Shown: positions 1-5,608, numbered from the stretch's first letter. The stretch: 26,963 nt of DNA from a virus (IMGVR_UViG_3300030328_001922:1-26963); one strand, 5' to 3'. Translations and numbers: made by a program. The notes: generated from the letters alone by a model not told the origin.

Positions 1-12
1 AAGGAAAGGATC

Positions 13-36
13 AAGCGCTCGTTATTGTGAACGCTT
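13..36 (-). other. Small hairpin at the end of the 49-aa gene
   Basis: Arms AAGCG (13-17) and CGCTT (32-36) pair. Two more pairs (T19-A30, C20-G29) are possible across one mismatch. It overlaps the stop codon of the adjacent 49-aa gene. Read on the minus strand it is followed by a CTTGATCCTTTCCTT stretch rather than a clean U-run, so it is a weak terminator at best and could be an RNA-processing or stabilising hairpin. Confidence 0.3.
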
Positions 37-184
37 AATCTTCAGTAGGTACATACACCTGTTCGTGTATCTCTCTACCTATTGACATTAGTTCCTCATT
101 GTCCTCAGCATAGCATAGGTGTTCAATGAGTGTTTCTACTTGGTCTTCTGATAGAGTGATGAAGCGAGGAAGATTTAATTTCAT
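35..184 (-). CDS. Tiny hypothetical protein, 49 aa, presumed early gene
   Basis: Unrecognised acidic protein with a predicted helical middle (the segment around EDQVETLIEHLCYAEDNEEL). I chose the ATG at 184, which starts 4 bases after the stop of the preceding gene. The longer frame begins at a TTG at 241 inside that gene and has no clear ribosome site. It has no signal peptide, membrane segment or known motif. It sits last in a run of four minus-strand mini-genes following a sigma-70-like promoter, a position where T7-like phages keep host-takeover genes. That role is inferred from position only. Confidence 0.5.
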   Translation of the reverse strand: MKLNLPRFITLSEDQVETLIEHLCYAEDNEELMSIGREIHEQVYVPTED

Positions 185-188
185 TAGC

Positions 189-377
189 TTAGTCTCTATC
201 CGAAATGTTCCAAGAGCCAGATGGTCTTGACTTATACTCAAAGTTGGTCTTAGCTTCTTCAGCTAACACAGCCATGATGATTGGATCATTCATTGCTGAT
301 TCATTCATAAGTACACGACCATCAAACATTGGAGTGAGATCTGAATTGAACATGGAATTAGGTTGAACTGTTTTCAT
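189..377 (-). CDS. Small hypothetical protein, 62 aa, presumed early gene
   Basis: Unrecognised. The product has many methionines and asparagines in its first half and no hydrophobic segment, so it is probably a soluble cytoplasmic protein. It starts at an ATG 27 bases after the stop of the 42-aa gene, with only a weak ribosome-site match (TAAG) upstream. The end is 4 bases from the next ATG at 184, which fits a compact operon. Short length and lack of a strong ribosome site make the call moderate. Confidence 0.55.
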   Translation of the reverse strand: MKTVQPNSMFNSDLTPMFDGRVLMNESAMNDPIIMAVLAEEAKTNFEYKSRPSGSWNISDRD

Positions 378-404
378 ATTCTTAGTATAGGATGGATTGG
401 TTGA

Positions 405-533
405 TCATGCAAGCTCTCTTAACATTCTGTTATAAAGAGGCTTAGGACAATTCGTGTAGCTTCCGCTCACGAGCCAACCGTTATCAAGCAAGATCTGTTT
501 CATGCAATGCTCGGTGATGTAAGTATCAAACAT
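405..533 (-). CDS. Tiny hypothetical protein, 42 aa
   Basis: An open frame from an ATG at 533 to a TGA at 405. The start overlaps the end of the 63-aa gene by 8 bases, a typical phage coupling arrangement. The product begins MFDTYITEHCMKQILLDNGW, is soluble-looking, and has two cysteines. I do not recognise it. It fills the gap of about 120 bases between two other small genes, and its tight fit is the main support. Alternatively it is a chance frame. Confidence 0.4.
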   Translation of the reverse strand: MFDTYITEHCMKQILLDNGWLVSGSYTNCPKPLYNRMLRELA

Positions 534-717
534 TTGCTCTCATCTCTTTGTTGGTGAACTCGAGCATGTCATCCAAGCGGTAATCATTTAACAATGAAAC
601 GTACTCAAGAATTACAGCGTTGGTGAATCCGTTATCACCGTCGCAAAGGTAAGCAAGATTCATACAAAGTTTCTCGCGATCTGTTTGAGTCTTTGGATCA
701 GTGTTGAATGTCATCAT
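526..717 (-). CDS. Small hypothetical protein, 63 aa, first gene after the early promoter
   Basis: Unrecognised protein, acidic with a helical C-terminal half. The start is well supported: GAGGT precedes the ATG at 717 by 7 bases, and a sigma-70-like promoter lies just upstream at 744-772, giving a leader of about 20 bases. A second ATG follows at once (the protein begins MM). The next gene overlaps its end by 8 bases. As the first gene downstream of the non-coding genome-end region it is probably transcribed early by host RNA polymerase. Function unknown; a host-takeover role is only a guess from position. Confidence 0.65.
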   Translation of the reverse strand: MMTFNTDPKTQTDREKLCMNLAYLCDGDNGFTNAVILEYVSLLNDYRLDDMLEFTNKEMRANV

Positions 718-743
718 GTGCTTAACCTCGTGTGTATATTCAT

Positions 744-772
744 ATCATACATCCGATCAGTTGGTCTGTCTA
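744..772 (-). promoter_or_regulatory. Sigma-70-type early promoter
   Basis: On the minus strand TAGACA (767-772) and TATGAT (744-749) are separated by exactly 17 bases, each one mismatch from the -35 and -10 consensus. Transcription would start near 737, about 20 bases before the ribosome site and ATG of the 63-aa gene. In T7-like phages host-type promoters drive the first genes to enter the cell, which matches the position after the genome-end region. Confidence 0.65.
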
Positions 773-845
773 TTCATCTTGTGCAGGTTTGTGAACTGTA
801 CCATGTCAGCTTGACAAGGCGACGCGCAACAGATGCTCACATTTG

Positions 846-867
846 AAAACGATAATCATTATCATTT
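846..867. promoter_or_regulatory. Fur/Zur-box-like palindrome, copy 1
   Basis: Contains GATAATCATTATC at 851-863, a perfect 6-1-6 inverted repeat. It resembles the classical Fur consensus (GATAATGATAATCATTATC) and the cyanobacterial Zur consensus (TGATAATNATTATCA). It lies about 80 bases upstream of the -35 of the early promoter. Binding by a host Fur-family repressor is inference. Confidence 0.5.
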
Positions 868-877
868 CAGGTTAACC

Positions 878-896
878 GCTCGCGCTTCGCGCTCGC
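878..896. repeat. GC-rich hairpin repeat, copy 1
   Basis: GCTCGCGCTTCGCGCTCGC with an inner GCGC-TTC-GCGC hairpin (882-892). On the other strand this contains GCGAAGC, a sequence known to form an unusually stable mini-hairpin. It stands out sharply from the AT-rich surroundings and recurs at 942-960 (inverted) and 992-1010. Confidence 0.7.
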
Positions 897-913
897 TCGT
901 CGCGCGTATGGAA

Positions 914-930
914 ATGATAACCATTATCAT
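914..930. promoter_or_regulatory. Fur/Zur-box-like palindrome, copy 2
   Basis: ATGATAACCATTATCAT, a perfect 7-3-7 inverted repeat (ATGATAA/TTATCAT). It shares GATAAYCATTATC with copies 1 and 3. It starts 65 bases after copy 1 (core to core). Confidence 0.5.
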
Positions 931-941
931 CCGTGCCATCA

Positions 942-960
942 GAGCGAGCGAAGCGAGCGG
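942..960. repeat. GC-rich hairpin repeat, copy 2 (inverted)
   Basis: GAGCGAGCGAAGCGAGCGG is the reverse-oriented form of the GCTCGC-CTTCG-GCTCGC unit and holds GCGAAGC at 948-954. Being inverted relative to copies 1 and 3, it could pair with either over about 8-10 bases, so alternative folds of the whole block are possible. Confidence 0.65.
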
Positions 961-975
961 GCATCAAATGAAAAC

Positions 976-988
976 GATAACCATTATC
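976..988. promoter_or_regulatory. Fur/Zur-box-like palindrome, copy 3
   Basis: GATAACCATTATC, identical in its 13-base core to copy 2. It lies 60 bases after it and is preceded by AAAAC as in copy 1. Five of the six arm pairs match around the centre. Confidence 0.45.
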
Positions 989-991
989 ACC

Positions 992-1010
992 GCTCGCACT
1001 TCGTGCTCGC
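992..1010. repeat. GC-rich hairpin repeat, copy 3
   Basis: GCTCGCACTTCGTGCTCGC with an inner GCAC-TTC-GTGC hairpin (996-1006). Relative to copy 1 both members of one base pair have changed (G-C to A-T), keeping the stem intact. This compensatory change suggests that the folded form is what is selected. Confidence 0.7.
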
Positions 1011-1150
1011 TTCTTAAATAATATTTAGTGAGGACACTATGTAATAATAATAAACAATTAATTACAATTAGTTTGTAATAAGAATTAATTAATAAATAAA
1101 ATTACAGCTGCTAAGTAATAACAATTGCTAAAAATAATATCATTAAGTAT
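1011..1150. other. AT-rich non-coding segment, possible genome-end or replication region
   Basis: Almost pure A/T with TAAT and AATTAATT runs and a perfect 7-bp inverted repeat, ATTACAA (1061-1067) and TTGTAAT (1073-1079), with a 5-base loop. No credible gene lies here. It sits between the late terminator and the repeat block. Such easily melted sequence would suit a replication origin or the terminal repeat of a T7-like genome, but I cannot see the repeat boundaries. Confidence 0.4.
1017..1040 (-). promoter_or_regulatory. Candidate phage RNA polymerase promoter (T3-like core)
   Basis: The minus strand at 1024-1033 reads CCTCACTAAA, which matches ten consecutive positions of the T3 phage promoter core (CCCTCACTAAAG). 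The initiation bases differ. It lies between the late terminator and the early genes, where T7 keeps its genome-end promoters (phi-OL/phi-OR). I saw no second good copy in the window, so this may be chance. Confidence 0.25.
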
Positions 1151-1214
1151 AAAGAAAAAGCCCGAGACCCCTTGCGGGGGAATGGATCTCACACTCATAA
1201 ATGAGATAGGCTTC
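1151..1214 (-). terminator. Structured terminator at the end of the late transcript
   Basis: Read on the minus strand, AAGCC (1209-1213) pairs with GGCTT (1158-1162), closing a three-way junction. One arm is ATCTCA/TGAGAT (1186-1191 with 1202-1207). The other is CCCC-GCAA-GGGG (1168-1179), with a GNRA-type loop. A CTTTTTC tract follows immediately. It begins 12 bases after the stop of the last small late gene, so termination of the long late transcript is the simplest role. The branched shape is unusual for an intrinsic terminator. Confidence 0.6.
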
Positions 1215-1225
1215 ACAAAATTATG

Positions 1226-1390
1226 TCAAATTTTTACAGCTTCTCTTGCCTCTTGGAAGGTATTATGGAAGACACAAGACCCCAGGTAACACCCTAGATA
1301 ACGTTCAAACGTTCTTTTACCTCCTTCAAGGTCATATAAATGAATTGTAGCTCCCTGTGGACTCGTATAAACTAGTTTTGGCTTTCTCAT
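1226..1390 (-). CDS. Small hypothetical protein, 54 aa
   Basis: An ATG-to-TGA frame on the minus strand, beginning MRKPKLVYTSPQGATIHLYD and ending in a helical EAREAVKI tail. The composition is protein-like, with beta-type segments followed by a helix, and it contains two cysteines. No ribosome site is visible before the ATG, and I do not recognise the family. It lies between the 48-aa membrane protein gene and the structured terminator, so it would be the last gene of the late transcript. Confidence 0.45.
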   Translation of the reverse strand: MRKPKLVYTSPQGATIHLYDLEGGKRTFERYLGCYLGSCVFHNTFQEAREAVKI

Positions 1391-1452
1391 ACTTTTTAAT
1401 AATCTTTTGCGCTTTAATCCTAGAGGTACATTCTTGTGCTTTAGTATTAAGC

Positions 1453-1599
1453 TTAATTAATTTTCTTACTGATTTCTTCAATAGTTTCTACCATCTGTCT
1501 GTAGCCAGTACCTACATATATCTGCCCGATCAATACAGAAATAGTAGCTAAACCCCAGAATATGTAATAATATCCTGATTTAACTTGATGTTTCCGCAT
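1453..1599 (-). CDS. Small membrane protein, 48 aa, overlapping talC
   Basis: Starts at an ATG inside the last codons of talC (20-base overlap, different frame). It has a short basic N-terminus (MRKHQVK), one membrane segment (about residues 9-30, including YYYIFWGLATISVLIGQIYV) and a charged C-terminal helix. This layout and the YYYIFWG motif look like small single-pass proteins I associate with cyanophages, though I cannot name a function. Coupled translation with talC is likely given the overlap. Confidence 0.65.
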   Translation of the reverse strand: MRKHQVKSGYYYIFWGLATISVLIGQIYVGTGYRQMVETIEEISKKIN

Positions 1600-2218
1600 G
1601 ATCCTTATTAAATTGAGCTATACCTGCATCTGTTAGTACATGTTTGTACATTTTATCAAACACTAAGGGAGGTAAGGTACAAATATGAGCACCATTATTA
1701 AAAGCTTTACCTACGGATTGAGGATCACGTATAGAAGCTGCTAATATTTGAGTATCAGATAAATCCAAACTTGCGATATCTTTAATTAGTTTTAAACCGT
1801 CTAAAGAGTTATCATCCATCCTACCAACAAAGGGTGATATATAAGAAGCACCCGCTAAGGACGCTAGAATCGCCTGTGACGCGTCAAAGATCAAAGTAAC
1901 GTTAGTACGTACCCTTTGCTTATTAAACAGCGTACAAGCCTTTAAACCCTCAACTGAGCAAGGTAGTTTAATAGTCGATGCAGCAGGGAACCGTTCAGCC
2001 AGTATCATACCAGAATAATACATTCCATCTGCAGTATCTTCTACAACTTCCATACTAATATCGGGAATACCCATATCGTATAGTTCTGTATAGATATCTA
2101 TAGGTTTATTTCCACTTCTTTTTATCAAAGTAGGGTTAGTGGTTACCCCAGCTATTAATCCAGTATCGAATCTCTTCTTTACTTCATCTATAACAGCTGT
2201 ATCTAAAAATAGTTTCAT
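1580..2218 (-). CDS. talC: Transaldolase, short FSA/TalC type
   Basis: Cytosolic pentose-phosphate enzyme that transfers dihydroxyacetone units between sugar phosphates. Cyanophages carry this host-like metabolic gene, and it is thought to steer carbon toward NADPH and ribose for phage DNA synthesis. Counting from the ATG at 2218 (212 aa), visible family features are LFLDTA with Asp6, TTNPT with Asn28, the Schiff-base lysine in STIKLP at Lys84, TNVTLIF (105-111) and SPFVGRMDD (128-136). Length fits the short TalC class. A longer frame opens at a TTG at 2257, but family proteins start at MKLFLDTA, so I use 2218. No clear ribosome site is seen. It follows terL after a gap of about 185 bases containing a long hairpin, and overlaps the next small gene. 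Confidence 0.93.
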   Translation of the reverse strand: MKLFLDTAVIDEVKKRFDTGLIAGVTTNPTLIKRSGNKPIDIYTELYDMGIPDISMEVVEDTADGMYYSGMILAERFPAASTIKLPCSVEGLKACTLFNKQRVRTNVTLIFDASQAILASLAGASYISPFVGRMDDNSLDGLKLIKDIASLDLSDTQILAASIRDPQSVGKAFNNGAHICTLPPLVFDKMYKHVLTDAGIAQFNKDHAETSS

Positions 2219-2314
2219 AGTTAGAGTAGATATAATATGTATATTAGGTATATCCAAAGATTCGTTGAGTCCCTTGGAGATAGAATTAGGGATATAAGTA
2301 ATATAAGTATTAAG

Positions 2315-2355
2315 AGAGAGGAATTGTTGTCTTGGAAAGACAGCGGTTCCTCTCT
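2315..2355 (-). other. Long stem-loop between terL and talC, possible RNase III site
   Basis: A 9-bp outer stem (AGAGAGGAA 2315-2323 with TTCCTCTCT 2347-2355), a symmetric 5x5 internal loop, then a 5-bp inner stem (GTCTT 2329-2333 with AAGAC 2337-2341) capped by 3 bases. T7 RNase III sites are hairpins with internal loops placed between genes, which this resembles. No U-run follows on the minus strand, so it is unlikely to be a terminator. A second inverted repeat lies next to it (AGGAGG 2357-2362, CCTCCT 2380-2385). Confidence 0.5.
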
Positions 2356-2403
2356 AAGGAGGCGAGTCCACCCTTCTCTCCTCCTGTATACGGTAGTGGT
2401 TGG

Positions 2404-4137
2404 TCAAACCCAAGTAGGGGTGCCCTTTCTGCCGGAAGCACCTCTAGCTTTACGTCTTTGGTCTAGATTCATACCTAAGACCATATGATTAGCAGCTGAT
2501 TTAGGATCATCTGTCCAAGTATCTAGCATATCTTGCCATTCTTCTTGTTTACGAAGTTTAACAGTTTCATATGCAGAAATAGCTAGAGCATCTGTGAAAT
2601 ACTTGACACCTTGTGCCAAACAATCCAATCTGTCATCGTGTTTAACAGCTCCTTTTTCTCTACACATTCTCGACATCTGATAGAAAAGCATATAGAGAAG
2701 GCGTAATTCCGGAGCTTCATCTTTATTAGAGTTATAGTCCCAATCAATAACGCTACGGTTACATATAAGACGATGTTGATTAAGAACTGGCTCCAAGCTA
2801 TCAATGATTCTATCCTCCTTCCTAACGTTTGCACGGATTTCCTCTATGTCTATAGATTGTTTAGTTTGTTGGAGATGTTTTTTAAATAATTCACCAACTA
2901 TTCCATCACCGAAGTTTGTTTCGATGACAAGTTTAGTAACTCCATATCTATTACATCCTCTAAGTATATCCAGCAAGGTCCGGTCAGAGTATCCATCTCT
3001 GTAAGCTCGCATTTCATGCAAGTATAGGAACCCGTTCTTTTGGGATAAGAAAGCGGCTGCTGTTTCATCTGTTCCTCGTCCAGAGGGGTCAACAGAACAA
3101 ATTGTTTCAGTGTATGGACTCCACTCTCCCTGTAACTGCATTGGAGAGTAAAAGTAGTCTCCTGGAAGTCCAACTGTTGGGAGGTCTTTGATAACGTTTG
3201 AGGGGTCGGAGCACCATACAACGGCATCGGGAGCTTCAGTGGGGTTAACAGAAGTAACGACCAAATCAGCCATTTTAAGTGGAAATTTTTCAGCATCACT
3301 AAGTGAGGTATCTAGCATGAACTGAAGCATGAAGTTAGATCTTCCCATGGAAGCTTCACGATCTATCAGATCATCATTATCAAATCTATCTGGGTCTGTA
3401 CATTCTCCAGATTGAGCACCTGTATCTATATCCTCTTGTAGTTGAGGAGCTATAAGCCCTTCGTAATTGGAGAGGGATTTGGGGTATCTCGCTGGCCAAA
3501 CGAAGGGACGATACGAACGCTCTGCCAACTTACGATAAACAGTAAAAGTAGTCTGAGGAGTCCCGAGATACATAATACGGCTATCATTTTTGGGGGTAAG
3601 AATCGACTCTGCTTCCGTGCATAATTGAAGTAATTTCTCACGCATTAACTCCGTCATAGAGTTGCCCGGAACCTCTATATCGTCTAAGATCATCAAATCT
3701 GCGCGACTTCCTGTTAGCTGTCCAGTTATGCCCACTGACTTTACGCTTGGGGCTTGGTGTGGTGAACAGTTTACGTCGAAGCTGATGCGACTCCAGCGAG
3801 AATCGTCCGATTTCGGTTGTAGATGTTTTAGCCATGCGGTTTCAATGATTAGTTTTTGTAGGAAGATTGACATGTTGTCTGCTCTCTCTTTAGAGGCAGA
3901 TATAATCATTATTTTCTTTTCCGGATCTTTAAATAGTGTCCATAACACAAAAGCACCAGTAATCCAAGACTTACCAACACCTCGGAAGGCTTGAATTTGA
4001 AGTCTTTTGGGACCATTCTGAAGGTAATCTGCAATTGCATATTGTGCTCGTGTTGGAGAAGGAAGATCTAGCTGATCCCACAAAGCTTGTAAGAACAGCT
4101 TAAAATCATCTTTTAATGCGGTTATTATATCAGTCAT
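2404..4137 (-). CDS. terL: Terminase large subunit (T7 gp19-like DNA maturase B)
   Basis: The packaging motor: an N-terminal ATPase drives DNA into the prohead at the portal and a C-terminal RNase-H-like nuclease cuts the concatemer. Visible motifs in the 577 aa are Walker A QAFRGVGKS (49-57), Walker B LMILDDIE (148-155) and LGTPQT (191-196). The nuclease acidic residues are Asp350 in SVDPSGRGTDET, Glu406 in VIETNFGDG and the Asp cluster in HDDRLDCLAQG (500-510). The C-terminus is basic (RRKARGASGRKG). Length is close to T7 gp19. It starts in an ATGA overlap with the preceding 400-aa gene, implying coupled translation. Confidence 0.96.
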   Translation of the reverse strand: MTDIITALKDDFKLFLQALWDQLDLPSPTRAQYAIADYLQNGPKRLQIQAFRGVGKSWITGAFVLWTLFKDPEKKIMIISASKERADNMSIFLQKLIIETAWLKHLQPKSDDSRWSRISFDVNCSPHQAPSVKSVGITGQLTGSRADLMILDDIEVPGNSMTELMREKLLQLCTEAESILTPKNDSRIMYLGTPQTTFTVYRKLAERSYRPFVWPARYPKSLSNYEGLIAPQLQEDIDTGAQSGECTDPDRFDNDDLIDREASMGRSNFMLQFMLDTSLSDAEKFPLKMADLVVTSVNPTEAPDAVVWCSDPSNVIKDLPTVGLPGDYFYSPMQLQGEWSPYTETICSVDPSGRGTDETAAAFLSQKNGFLYLHEMRAYRDGYSDRTLLDILRGCNRYGVTKLVIETNFGDGIVGELFKKHLQQTKQSIDIEEIRANVRKEDRIIDSLEPVLNQHRLICNRSVIDWDYNSNKDEAPELRLLYMLFYQMSRMCREKGAVKHDDRLDCLAQGVKYFTDALAISAYETVKLRKQEEWQDMLDTWTDDPKSAANHMVLGMNLDQRRKARGASGRKGTPTWV

Positions 4138-5336
4138 TTATTTAATGCTTGCAACTTATCCCATTCAGTACCATACTTACTCTTCATCATATGCTCGAAA
4201 ATATATTCTTGTATCTCTAGCATCTTTGGTGCATAAGTTGTATCTATAAATACCTTTATTTCATCAATAGTCATATCTTTGAAATTTAATTTCATCCAAT
4301 CTAAACCTAATGTTTTCATCTCAGCATGGACTCCATAGTGAAGTGGTTTAGGTATAGCCATTTTATTACCAACAGAAGCACCAGTAAATAATCCATGTGT
4401 CTCTTGGATATATTTAAAAATTTCAACAGCTTGTGAAGGTGATAGATATTCTGTAAGAACTGATAACAATTTAATTTGATTTAAATGGTGACCTTCCCAA
4501 TTTTGTGGAACTTCTAATGATTGATACCATTTTTTAAGATCTGCTTTATCTAATGTTTGCAACTCCTCTGCAAATAATCTTTGTGTATTATGTGTAGCAG
4601 TTTCATCTAGTTTTTGTGATATATCTCTAAATGCTAATCGTCCTTCTGGATATTTTTTGGTTACTTCTTTATAATCGGCAAAGAAATTAGTTGCATTATT
4701 AGTTTTTTTATGGATTGTCCTAATATAAGGCATTTCTTTTTGTGGTACACCAGCTTCACGTAAACCATAAGCAAAATTCTGCGCCAAATTATAAACTTTT
4801 TGATCTGACATTAATCTAGAATTTCCAGCTTTTATTTTATTAGGATTCCAATCTGGTAGATCTGGATATTTTTTCCTTAGTTTATTCCAAGCTTGTTCTA
4901 ACTCATTTGCAACCTGATCTATATCTTTAACAGTTTTATCATCATCAAGTAAACCAGATATAATACTACGTTTCTGAGGCTCAGTCTGCACCTTTTTAAG
5001 TACATCACCGGGGTCACTACCTTCAGGGAGTTGTCTCGCTGACATTGCAAGCTCAAATAAAGCATTTGGATCATTATTATTTACAGCTTTTAGTATTTGC
5101 TGTTGTACAGTGTAAGCACCTTCTTCGCTGAAATCAATTAATCTATTCATCTGAGAATTTGATATAGGATCATCAACAACTTTCCAAACTTTAGCTGTTG
5201 GAACATCAATAGATGTGAATCCCAATCTAGTTAAAGTTTGTATACCCTCTTTTGTAAGCTTTTCGGCACCCTCTCCTAAAAACTCTCCTAAAAATTTTTT
5301 TCCAACTCCCTTTGCAATTTTTGATTTAATAACCAT
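4134..5336 (-). CDS. 400-aa protein with a GHH motif, possible HNH-superfamily nuclease
   Basis: Not a T7 gene. It sits between the small and large terminase genes and is coupled at both ends (TAATG with the upstream gene, ATGA with terL). A strong ribosome site, AGGAGG, precedes the ATG by 8 bases. The N-terminus is basic and glycine-rich (GKKFLGEFLGEGAEKL), followed by a long helical region. The notable part is residues 280-340: WEGHHLNQI (His283, His284), then HGLFTG, GNKM (323-326) and PKPLHYGVHAEM (329-340; His333, His337). A GHH motif followed by spaced Asn and His residues recalls the treble-clef HNH/AHH nuclease families. That assignment is by pattern only. It could act in packaging, host DNA breakdown or phage competition. 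Confidence 0.6.
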   Translation of the reverse strand: MVIKSKIAKGVGKKFLGEFLGEGAEKLTKEGIQTLTRLGFTSIDVPTAKVWKVVDDPISNSQMNRLIDFSEEGAYTVQQQILKAVNNNDPNALFELAMSARQLPEGSDPGDVLKKVQTEPQKRSIISGLLDDDKTVKDIDQVANELEQAWNKLRKKYPDLPDWNPNKIKAGNSRLMSDQKVYNLAQNFAYGLREAGVPQKEMPYIRTIHKKTNNATNFFADYKEVTKKYPEGRLAFRDISQKLDETATHNTQRLFAEELQTLDKADLKKWYQSLEVPQNWEGHHLNQIKLLSVLTEYLSPSQAVEIFKYIQETHGLFTGASVGNKMAIPKPLHYGVHAEMKTLGLDWMKLNFKDMTIDEIKVFIDTTYAPKMLEIQEYIFEHMMKSKYGTEWDKLQALNK

Positions 5337-5608
5337 TATGAAATCCTCCTACCTGTACCAGATGAATATTTTCTACGTTTTCTAGGATTAGCTCTATTAG
5401 CTGACGGAGATTGTAGTCTAGCTCGATTCGGTCCTGTATGTGCAGCATCTAATCCATCTCCATTTCCATATGTACCTAGAGCACGGTTGGCACGGTTTGC
5501 ACGTCTGCTTATTGCATTACCTTTACCACTTTTATTATAACGTTTTTGTTGTTCGTTACGTTTTTTCCGTGCTGTTGGATTTCGTTTATAATAATCAGAC
5601 GTTGACAT
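5336..5608 (-). CDS. Small very basic protein, 90 aa, HNH-like traces
   Basis: Rich in Arg, Lys and Asn with no hydrophobic segment, so it probably binds nucleic acid. The N-terminus STSDYYKRNPTARKKRNEQQ is a charged helix. The middle reads GTYGNGDGLDAAHTG, then a short segment with repeated NRA triplets. The DGLDAAH motif followed by spaced Asn residues resembles the core of small HNH proteins (DGxDxxH, then NRxxN), but the full catalytic set is not evident. It overlaps the small terminase gene by 14 bases and its end supplies the ribosome site for the 400-aa gene, so it belongs to the packaging operon. Confidence 0.65.
   Translation of the reverse strand: MSTSDYYKRNPTARKKRNEQQKRYNKSGKGNAISRRANRANRALGTYGNGDGLDAAHTGPNRARLQSPSANRANPRKRRKYSSGTGRRIS

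Noticed and set aside
35-241. Longer 68-codon version of the last mini-gene starting at TTG 241
   Set aside because: The extension overlaps the upstream gene and has no ribosome site; ATG 184 fits the operon spacing better.
833-1021. A 62-codon plus-strand frame through the repeat block
   Set aside because: It is made of the palindromes and GC repeats translated in one frame (ITII and RAS patterns), has no ribosome site, and opposes all neighbouring genes.
1158-1213. Possible tRNA because of the three-way fold
   Set aside because: There is no anticodon-arm geometry, no T-loop GTTCRA motif, and a U-run follows directly, so terminator is the better call.
1357-1551. A 64-codon plus-strand frame after talC
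   Set aside because: It is the complement of two better-supported minus-strand mini-genes; its hydrophobic look comes from AT-rich antisense sequence.
2219-2257. N-terminal extension of talC from TTG 2257
   Set aside because: Family proteins begin at MKLFLDTA; the extra 13 residues are an AT-rich read-through of the leader.
2417-2431. GGGCACCC near the terL end, resembling the Syn5 phage promoter (ATTGGGCACCCGTAA)
   Set aside because: Only the core matches, and the bases encode the terL C-terminal residues KGTPTW, so coding constraint explains them; no second copy was seen.
2898-3299. A 133-codon minus-strand frame inside terL
   Set aside because: It is out of frame with terL, whose motifs continue unbroken through the region; no independent start signal.
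3298-3308. A second CCTCACTTAG sequence like the T3 promoter core
   Set aside because: It lies deep inside terL and diverges in the CTAAA part, so it was not counted as a promoter.
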